Shown: one piece after another, positions 1 to 4,997 of the stretch
Layout of the letters: each line of letters opens with the position of its first letter
Position numbering within the stretch: position 1 is the first letter of the stretch
Assembly: GCA_030606765.1 (NCBI GenBank)
Contig: JAUWFX010000069.1
Location: forward strand, 1-8,690
From: Dehalococcoidia bacterium
GTDB lineage: Bacteria > Chloroflexota > Dehalococcoidia > GIF9 > AB-539-J10
DNA: 8,690 bases
Direction: 5' to 3'
The notes under the pieces: generated by a model
Database searches by the model: none
What the model was told of the DNA's origin: nothing
Seen by the model: the letters and a program-made list of their open reading frames with translations, nothing else
Program-made: the position numbers and the translations under genes

Positions 1-4
1 GAAG

Positions 5-667
5 ATGAAGATATTTTTAGATACTGCCAATGTAGAACATATTCGCCATGGGGTGCGACTAGGGGTGGTTACAGGGGTAACCACCAATCCCAGCATTGTA
101 TCGAGAGAAGGCAAGGTGGATTATCGAAGATTGGTCCAGGAAATCTGCTCCATTGTCCCCGGTCCGGTATCTACTGAGGTATTAAGCCAGGATGTCCAAA
201 CAATGGTGGCTGAGGCCAGAGAAATAGCCGAATGGGCGGAGAACATCGTGGTTAAGATACCAGCTAGCCTTGAAGGAGTGGAAGCAACCTCGGTGCTGGC
301 CAGTGAAAACATAAAGGTGAATTTTACTTTGTGCTTCACCTTGAACCAGGCTTTGCTGGCGGCAGAAGCAGGAGCCACTTTTATAAGCCCTTTTGTGGGC
401 AGATTAGATGACATCGGTGAGGATGGTATGAAAGTGGTTGCTGACATTGTGGAATATCTGGACTATTATCAACTGCCTGCTCAGGTTATCGCCGCTAGTA
501 TCAGGCATCCTCAACATTGTCTAACGGCAGCGGAAATAGGAGCCCATATTGCCACAGTGCCCTATGAGGTGTTACTACAAATGATACGACACCCTTTAAC
601 AGATATCGGCATTGAGCGTTTTAGAAATGACTGGAAGAAGGTTATGGAGAAAGAGGAATTACTGTAA
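5..667 (+). CDS. tal: transaldolase, short (FSA/TalC-type) class I aldolase
   Basis: 220-aa cytoplasmic TIM-barrel aldolase predicted to move a dihydroxyacetone unit between sugar phosphates in the non-oxidative pentose phosphate pathway. The start MKIFLDTANV supplies the conserved Asp6. TTNPS follows at 26-30, and the Schiff-base lysine is K84 in IVVKIP. The C-terminal HPLTDIGIERF (196-206) is typical of the short transaldolase subfamily, whose usual length is about 214-220 aa, so the gene is complete. At the two positions that separate fructose-6-phosphate aldolase from transaldolase, this protein has Glu58 (Gln59 in E. coli FSA) and Phe130 (Tyr131 in FSA). Both are the transaldolase state. 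Only four bases precede the ATG, so its ribosome binding site and promoter cannot be judged. The rho gene starts 54 bases downstream with no recognisable terminator between, so co-transcription is likely. The family is certain; transaldolase rather than F6P aldolase is inferred. Confidence 0.93.
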   Translation: MKIFLDTANVEHIRHGVRLGVVTGVTTNPSIVSREGKVDYRRLVQEICSIVPGPVSTEVLSQDVQTMVAEAREIAEWAENIVVKIPASLEGVEATSVLASENIKVNFTLCFTLNQALLAAEAGATFISPFVGRLDDIGEDGMKVVADIVEYLDYYQLPAQVIAASIRHPQHCLTAAEIGAHIATVPYEVLLQMIRHPLTDIGIERFRNDWKKVMEKEELL

Positions 668-710
668 AAGCCCCAAAAAACCATAGATATAAAAAGGAAA
701 GGTATTTAGA

Positions 711-716
711 AAGAGG
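711..716 (+). promoter_or_regulatory. ribosome binding site of rho
   Basis: AAGAGG lies five bases before the ATG at 722. A second in-frame ATG at 731 would sit 14 bases away, so this site favours the longer Rho start (MITMAQL rather than MAQL). Confidence 0.6.
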
Positions 717-721
717 CTACT

Positions 722-1987
722 ATGATAACTATGGCACAACTAGAAAGTAAAAATCGGGATGAACTCGAGGCGATGGCTAAGGAGTACGGCATCATTGGCT
801 ACTCTGCTTTGAAAAAGTCCGAGCTTGTCCACCGCATCTTGGAAGCAGAAGCCCAGCAGCAGGGAAATATGTTTATAACAGGTGTCTTGGAAACCATCAG
901 CGAAGGCTATGGCTTCCTACGACAGGATACTTTCCGGCGTGGTGCTAATGATGTCTATGTATCAAATTCCCAGATCCGCCGTTTCAACTTAAGAGACGGC
1001 GATGCTATTTGTGGCCAGGCCAGACCTCCTAAAGAAAGCGAGAAATACTACAGCTTACTTCGAGTAGAGAGTATCAATGAACTCGACGCTGAACTAGTAA
1101 GGACGCGCCGCAATTTCGGTTCGTTAACGCCCACCTTCGCAAATAAGCTCATCAATCTGGAAACAACGTCAGATGAGTTATCCACCCGCCTAATCAATCT
1201 AGTGACACCTATAGGTCGGGGGCAAAGAGGGCTTATTGTATCACCACCAAAGGCAGGCAAGACTGTGCTTCTTCAAAAAATCGCCAACGCCATAACTACT
1301 AACTACAATGATATTCACCTCATGGTTTGCCTTATTGGAGAGAGACCCGAAGAGGTCACTGATATGAAGAGGTCAGTTAAGGCCGAGGTTATTGCTGCCA
1401 CCTTCGATGAACCGGTAGAAAGCCAGACTCGAGTAGCGGAATTAGCATTAGAGAGAGCCAAAAGGCTAGTAGAAATGGGCAAAGATGTGGTGATACTCCT
1501 TGACGGCATTACCAGACTTACAAGAGCTTACAACTTAGCCCTGCCTCCTAGCGGGCGTACTTTATCTGGCGGTATTGATTCGACAGCCTTGCATCCTCCC
1601 AAGCGCTTCTTCGGCACTGCTCGCAACATTGAGGAGGGTGGGAGTCTAACCATCATTGCTACTTGCCTCGTGGATACTGGCAGCCGTATGGATGAGCTCA
1701 TATATGAGGAGTTTAAGGGAACAGGTAACATGGAACTCCACTTAGATAGAAAATTATCTGAGCGAAGGATCTTCCCGGCTATAGATATTACGCCTAGCAG
1801 CACAAGGAGAGAAGAGCTTTTGCTGGATGAAAATACCTTGAAACAAGTATGGCTGCTCAGGCGTGTGGTTACTATGATAGATAGCGATTCATCTAACCAC
1901 GGCGAGGCTACACAAAGGATCCTGGAAAGGCTAGCTAGGACAAAGAATAACGCTGAATTCTTAGCCACTCTATCTAAGGATATGTAG
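722..1987 (+). CDS. rho: transcription termination factor Rho
   Basis: 421-aa hexameric RNA-dependent ATPase/helicase that ends transcription at Rho-dependent sites. Domains in order: a Rho_N helical domain (about 5-42), a cold-shock-like primary RNA-binding domain (about 50-118, including EGYGFLR and the DVYVS strand), and a RecA-type ATPase (about 150-415). The Walker A loop is SPPKAGKT at 174-181 (K180, T181). The catalytic Glu is E207 in GERPEEV, the Walker B Asp is D261 in VVILLDGITR, the Q-loop lies around LSGGIDSTALHPPKRF (281-296), and the arginine finger is R362 in STRREELL. There is no large linker insertion of the kind seen in actinobacteria, so it is a compact Rho. Two positions that contact bicyclomycin in E. 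coli Rho (D210, S266) are Gly here (G206, G262). The gene most often found after rho, rpmE for ribosomal protein L31, is absent; a small Cys-rich frame takes its place. Confidence 0.98.
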   Translation: MITMAQLESKNRDELEAMAKEYGIIGYSALKKSELVHRILEAEAQQQGNMFITGVLETISEGYGFLRQDTFRRGANDVYVSNSQIRRFNLRDGDAICGQARPPKESEKYYSLLRVESINELDAELVRTRRNFGSLTPTFANKLINLETTSDELSTRLINLVTPIGRGQRGLIVSPPKAGKTVLLQKIANAITTNYNDIHLMVCLIGERPEEVTDMKRSVKAEVIAATFDEPVESQTRVAELALERAKRLVEMGKDVVILLDGITRLTRAYNLALPPSGRTLSGGIDSTALHPPKRFFGTARNIEEGGSLTIIATCLVDTGSRMDELIYEEFKGTGNMELHLDRKLSERRIFPAIDITPSSTRREELLLDENTLKQVWLLRRVVTMIDSDSSNHGEATQRILERLARTKNNAEFLATLSKDM

Positions 1988-2022
1988 GGTATATTATTGC
2001 CCCGGCTGCCACTGCGAGCAAA

Positions 2023-2199
2023 GTGAAGAGGCGAAGCAATCCCAGCTGGCTAGACAAGTTCAAACTTGGGGTCAAAAAAACCCTTGGCATGAATATCTTC
2101 ATCTGTGACAGTTGTAAATGGAACTGGAGAACTGCTTGTCATCGCCCTGAGCGTCCCAATGCCACTTGGTGCACTGATTACGTGAAGAAGGGGAAATAA
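2023..2199 (+). CDS. small Cys/Trp-rich putative zinc-binding protein, unrecognised
   Basis: A 58-codon frame that starts 35 bases after the rho stop, with GTG at 2023 and TAA at 2197-2199. It reads basic first (VKRRSNPSWLDKFKLG), then FICDSCKWNWRTACHRPERP and NATWCTDYVKKGK. Cysteines at 28, 31, 39 and 50 plus His40 give C-x2-C-x7-C-H-x9-C, a plausible single zinc-ribbon or knuckle. Three tryptophans and an Arg/Lys-rich surface suggest RNA or protein binding, but no function can be assigned. The frame stays open back to 1978, where it overlaps the end of rho, and no ATG lies in that extension. An in-frame ATG at 2089 would give 36 aa that still hold all four cysteines. Neither start has a good Shine-Dalgarno, so the start is uncertain; coupling to rho translation is possible. 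The dense Cys pattern and a non-random composition argue that it is coding. Confidence 0.6.
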   Translation: MKRRSNPSWLDKFKLGVKKTLGMNIFICDSCKWNWRTACHRPERPNATWCTDYVKKGK

Positions 2200-2405
2200 T
2201 TAAATTCCCAGTTGATGCAGGGAGTTGAATCTCAACCTACTGAAATAATCCTCCTCCAAACCTCCACCCATCTAGATTGCCCTAATAGTAAAGGGCATCC
2301 TCAGTTCTAGTTTGTCTATGAAGAAGCAGGTACTTGATGCGCAAGCAAGCAACCTTCCGATGCTTCAGAAAGCAGCAAAATATCAGCTCTTTAACATGCT
2401 ACCTT
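2200..2405. other. convergent spacer with two weak stem-loops, no gene seen
   Basis: This spacer lies between the + strand rho/small-ORF block and the 3' end of the - strand acyl-CoA dehydrogenase pair. It holds two short inverted repeats. GTTGA/TCAAC at 2224-2236 has a 3-base loop. TGCCCT/AGGGCA at 2278-2297 is a 6-bp stem with an 8-base loop. Neither is followed by a T-run on either strand, so neither qualifies as a convincing intrinsic terminator. Two 31-codon frames (from 2215 and from 2318) lack ribosome binding sites and recognisable composition and are not called. Termination here may depend on Rho, but that is inference. Confidence 0.5.
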
Positions 2406-3593
2406 TTATTTAAGCTGGTCTCTTGAATAGTTGAGAACTCTGCGGGCTGTGACAAGCATATTAATCTGCCCCGTTCCTTCAAAGATATCATTTATCTTGC
2501 CATCGCGCATCCACTTCTCCAGTAGGTGCTTTCGAGAATAGCCCAGCGGCCCCATAATCTCAACTGCTTTCTGAGTGATTTTGGTAACAGCAAGGCCAGC
2601 TTTTGTCTTAGCCATTGATGACTCCAGGCTATTGGGTTGAGCCTGGCTCATCATCCATAGAGCCCGTAAAGTAAGTAGCTTGGCTGCTTTATAATTCGCT
2701 TCCATTTCCATTATATCCCGTTCCAGGGCTGTGAGCTTCTGCCTAGGTACGCCATAGCGTATCTTTATGCCTTTACTCTCCAGTGTTTCTTTAATAAAAT
2801 CCAGGGCAGCACGTCCGACACCGATGGCCTGGGCAGCTATAATAGGTCGTGTGGCATCAAAAGTTGCCATTGCACCTCTGAAACCCCTGGTTTCTGTTTT
2901 CTTAACGTCCGGGCTGCCGAGTATGTTGTCAAGAGGAATACGGCAATTATCGAAAACGATAGTAGCCGTGTCACTGGCTCTGATCCCGAACTTTTTCTCT
3001 AGCTTTTCCACTCTCATACCCGGGGTTCCGGCTAGTACCACGAAAGACTTCATGCCGGCTCGTCCTGCTGATTTATCCACCGTCGCCCAGACTACCACAA
3101 AGCCATCGGAATCTTCCAAGGCGCGTTTCCCCATTGTGACAAAAATCTTCTCACCGTTGAGCACCCATTCGTCACCATCACGCACGGCGGTGGCACTGAT
3201 AGCGGCGGTATCCGAACCAGCATGTGGCTCGGTCATCGCCATGGCCCCCCATTTTGGTCCGCCTTCATTGAAGCTACCCAGAAAACGCCCTAGTTGGTCT
3301 TTTGTACCCGAGGCAAAAATGGCGGCACCCCCGAGTGCCGGGCCGGGAATGCATAAGAAAAGGCCTGCATCCCCCCAGCATAGCTCCTCGATTCTAAGGG
3401 CTGCTGTTACATCCAGACCGAGGGCTAATGTGCCTTCGTATCTTTTCTTCCACGTCTTGTCAATGAGTTCTTGGGGGTTTTCATGTTCATGTTCATCGTA
3501 ATAACGGCTTACAGGCCGAAATTGCTCTTTGGCAAACTCGTGAGCTGCTTTTATCCCCTCTTGTTGTTCTGGCGCCAGTTCAAAATCTATCAT
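2406..3593 (-). CDS. acyl-CoA dehydrogenase, catalytic-Glu-bearing subunit of a predicted heteromeric pair
   Basis: 395-aa flavoprotein of the acyl-CoA dehydrogenase (ACAD) family, introducing a double bond alpha-beta to a CoA thioester and passing electrons to ETF. It has an N-terminal helical domain (1-about 112), a beta domain with AMTEPHAGSD (119-128), and a C-terminal helical bundle. It keeps the FAD contacts a subunit supplies to its own flavin: T121 and S127, F151/T153 in KIFVT, and T374. It also keeps the catalytic base E372 in IFEGTGQ. It has lost the contacts normally given to the neighbouring subunit's flavin. The family's R-x-x-FG is at best K277-x-x-YG, the following Gln is T288, and the Q-x-x-GG-x-G motif reads E345-I-M-G-P-L-G. 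It follows the 364-aa paralogue by 16 bases with a perfect AGGAGG nine bases before its ATG. Substrate is unknown; paralogues of this sort act on bulky CoA esters. Confidence 0.93.
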   Translation of the reverse strand: MIDFELAPEQQEGIKAAHEFAKEQFRPVSRYYDEHEHENPQELIDKTWKKRYEGTLALGLDVTAALRIEELCWGDAGLFLCIPGPALGGAAIFASGTKDQLGRFLGSFNEGGPKWGAMAMTEPHAGSDTAAISATAVRDGDEWVLNGEKIFVTMGKRALEDSDGFVVVWATVDKSAGRAGMKSFVVLAGTPGMRVEKLEKKFGIRASDTATIVFDNCRIPLDNILGSPDVKKTETRGFRGAMATFDATRPIIAAQAIGVGRAALDFIKETLESKGIKIRYGVPRQKLTALERDIMEMEANYKAAKLLTLRALWMMSQAQPNSLESSMAKTKAGLAVTKITQKAVEIMGPLGYSRKHLLEKWMRDGKINDIFEGTGQINMLVTARRVLNYSRDQLK

Positions 3594-3600
3594 TGCGCAA

Positions 3601-3610
3601 TACCTCCTTT
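3601..3610 (-). promoter_or_regulatory. strong ribosome binding site of the 395-aa ACAD gene
   Basis: On the - strand this reads AAAGGAGGTA, with AGGAGG nine bases before the ATG at 3593. Its first base is the last base of the upstream gene's TAA stop (3612-3610). Ribosomes finishing the 364-aa subunit therefore sit on the initiation site of its partner, which fits translational coupling and equal synthesis. Confidence 0.8.
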
Positions 3611-4704
3611 TATACTATAGCCATACCGTCAAAAGTGACAAATCCGCGACCGTTCCTCAACCAAAGCTCCACCGGATGCTCGCGGACATAACCATGCCCG
3701 CCCAGAATTTGTACAGCCCGGTCAGTTACCATTATAGCCATATCGTCAGCATACGCCTTTACCAGAGACGCTTCTTTAGTCGCCTCTTCCTTTCGGTCTA
3801 ACTTCCAGGCAGCCTCCCAGGTCATCAGCCGGGTTGCATCGATTTCAATTGCCATCTCCGCCAGCATGAAAGCGATTGCTTGACGGGAGGCGATTGGCTC
3901 CCCGAAGGCAACACGTTCTTTAGCATAGTCCCTCGAGTATTCGAAGGCAGCTTTAGCTACTCCTACTGCCATTGCCGACAGTGCCACCCGTGAGCAATTT
4001 ATGATACGGTTAAAATCACATCCCTTCGGACCACCCAACCGGTTCTCCTTAGGAACACGGCAGCTTTTCAGGCTAAGCTCGTATGTGGCTAGAGCCTTTA
4101 TGCCCATATTCTTCTCTCGCTCGCCAATCTCAAGCCCCTTTGTACCTTTTTCAATAATAAAACCCTGACTGTTGCCATTTTCCGCTGCATAGACAAGCAA
4201 AAAGTCGGCCTCAGCAGCCAGGGGCACATAACACTTCTCGCCATTAAGAATGTATTCATTGCCGTCAGGTTGGGCAATGGTCAACAGAGAGTAAGGATCA
4301 AAACCAAAGTGTGGCTCAATGAGGGCAGCAGTAGCTGCCTTATACTTCTCATCACAGACAAGCGGCAGATATTTCTTTCTCTGCGTCTCAGTGCCCATCT
4401 CCAAGACAGGATAAGAAAATAGAGCCGGACAAAGGATATGCATCGTCATGGAAAGGTCTCCCCAGGCCAGTTCCTCAGCTATCAGCGAACTTGTGATAGC
4501 TGAGTGCTCCCCGCCAAATCCGCCATAGTCCTCAGGTATATTGCTGGAAATAAGCCCCATCTTCCAGGCAGTATCTATAACACTGTCAGGAATCTCACCA
4601 TTCTCGTCGCATTCCCGGTAGATTTTGCGCATTTTATCACTGGCAAACTGTTTTACCATACTCACAATCATTTGCTGTTCTTCTGTTGGGCTAAACGAAA
4701 TCAT
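3610..4704 (-). CDS. acyl-CoA dehydrogenase-like subunit lacking the catalytic Glu, predicted partner of the downstream ACAD
   Basis: 364-aa ACAD-fold protein, first gene of a two-gene - strand operon; AAAGGAG lies six bases before the ATG. The N-terminal helical domain (1-about 120), beta domain and C-terminal helices are all present. Family motifs on the own-flavin side are destroyed: TEPxxGSD reads I129-E-P-H-F-G-F135-D, W-I-T reads Y159-V-P161, and the catalytic YEGT reads F358-D359-G-M361. The alternative catalytic position used by isovaleryl-CoA and long-chain enzymes also lacks Glu (NCSR at 236-239). By contrast, the contacts given to the neighbouring subunit's flavin are textbook: R264-V-A-F267-G, Q275 and Q332-I-L-G-G-H-G. 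The protein ends five residues after D359, about 20 short of typical family members. Alone it should be inactive; with the 395-aa protein it can complete one FAD site. That pairing is inference. Confidence 0.92.
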   Translation of the reverse strand: MISFSPTEEQQMIVSMVKQFASDKMRKIYRECDENGEIPDSVIDTAWKMGLISSNIPEDYGGFGGEHSAITSSLIAEELAWGDLSMTMHILCPALFSYPVLEMGTETQRKKYLPLVCDEKYKAATAALIEPHFGFDPYSLLTIAQPDGNEYILNGEKCYVPLAAEADFLLVYAAENGNSQGFIIEKGTKGLEIGEREKNMGIKALATYELSLKSCRVPKENRLGGPKGCDFNRIINCSRVALSAMAVGVAKAAFEYSRDYAKERVAFGEPIASRQAIAFMLAEMAIEIDATRLMTWEAAWKLDRKEEATKEASLVKAYADDMAIMVTDRAVQILGGHGYVREHPVELWLRNGRGFVTFDGMAIV

Positions 4705-4710
4705 ATCACG

Positions 4711-4717
4711 CTCCTTT
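4711..4717 (-). promoter_or_regulatory. ribosome binding site of the 364-aa ACAD gene
   Basis: On the - strand it reads AAAGGAG with six bases before the ATG at 4704. This fixes the start of the first gene of the dehydrogenase operon. Confidence 0.75.
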
Positions 4718-4764
4718 CAATAAACATGTGCTACCTTCAACGCAGTTTTAACTTGAATTTTCGT

Positions 4765-4793
4765 GTTCTAACATCAGGATAATTTTTGGTCAA
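4765..4793 (-). promoter_or_regulatory. candidate sigma70-type promoter of the acyl-CoA dehydrogenase operon
   Basis: On the - strand a -35 TTGACC (4793-4788) is followed after 17 bases by TAGAAC (4770-4765), a 4/6 match to TATAAT. This would give a leader of roughly 50 bases before the ATG at 4704. The -35 is good and the -10 mediocre, so a regulated promoter is plausible. No regulator gene lies nearby and no clear operator overlaps it. Confidence 0.35.
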
Positions 4794-4843
4794 CAATTAC
4801 CACGAACGCTGTATTATAGAGGATGTGGGAAAACATTTCAAAA

Positions 4844-4877
4844 AATTTATGGTGGGGAGAACCTCGGCACCGAAATT
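4844..4877. repeat. imperfect 34-base inverted repeat in the divergent spacer
   Basis: The arms pair as AATTT (4844-4848) with AAATT (4873-4877), GGTG (4851-4854) with CACC (4868-4871) and GAG (4857-4859) with CTC (4863-4865), around an AAC centre. Small internal mismatches separate the blocks (AT/G and GG/GG). It lies between the two divergent promoters and upstream of both. On the - strand the GC-rich part is followed by ATAAATTTTTT, so it superficially resembles a terminator, but no - strand gene lies before it. An operator for a dimeric regulator is the other reading. Neither is proven. Confidence 0.35.
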
Positions 4878-4950
4878 CAAAAATAAAGAGAAATCTTAAT
4901 ACTATGGCCAAGGTCCGAATGACATTACTAAACGCTCTCTTCCACCCTGA

Positions 4951-4979
4951 TTGACATTAAAGCTGACACCTTCTAAAAT
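4951..4979 (+). promoter_or_regulatory. near-consensus sigma70-type promoter of the alaS-yqgF-aroE operon
   Basis: TTGACA (4951-4956) is a perfect -35. After the ideal 17-base spacer comes TAAAAT (4974-4979), a 5/6 -10. A start of transcription about seven bases on, near 4985, leaves a leader of only about 10-15 bases before the GTG start at 4998. There is no room for a T-box or attenuator, unlike alaS in many Firmicutes, so expression is probably constitutive. Confidence 0.8.
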
Positions 4980-4997
4980 CAAGAGGGTGACTGGTAA

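Noticed and set aside
2023..2199. Ribosomal protein L31 (rpmE) as the gene after rho
   Set aside because: The 58-aa product lacks the L31 N-terminal lysine-histidine-proline region and its Cys spacing; only the position is similar.
2278..2297. Stem-loop TGCCCT/AGGGCA as an intrinsic terminator
   Set aside because: The stem is only six pairs with no T-run after it on either strand; listed only as a weak feature of the spacer.
2215..2310. 31-codon frame starting ATG at 2215
   Set aside because: No ribosome binding site, no recognisable motif and very short; expected by chance in a spacer.
2318..2413. 31-codon frame starting ATG at 2318, running into the end of the 395-aa ACAD gene
   Set aside because: No Shine-Dalgarno and it overlaps a convergent gene; the composition gives no support.
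2767..3501. 244-codon open frame on the + strand opposite the 395-aa acyl-CoA dehydrogenase
   Set aside because: It is fully antisense to a clear enzyme gene, has a Ser/Pro/Ala-rich composition with no domain, and has no ribosome binding site.
4705..4997. T-box or other riboswitch ahead of alaS
   Set aside because: The strong promoter leaves a leader of about 10-15 bases, and no T-box sequence or antiterminator pairing is visible in the spacer.
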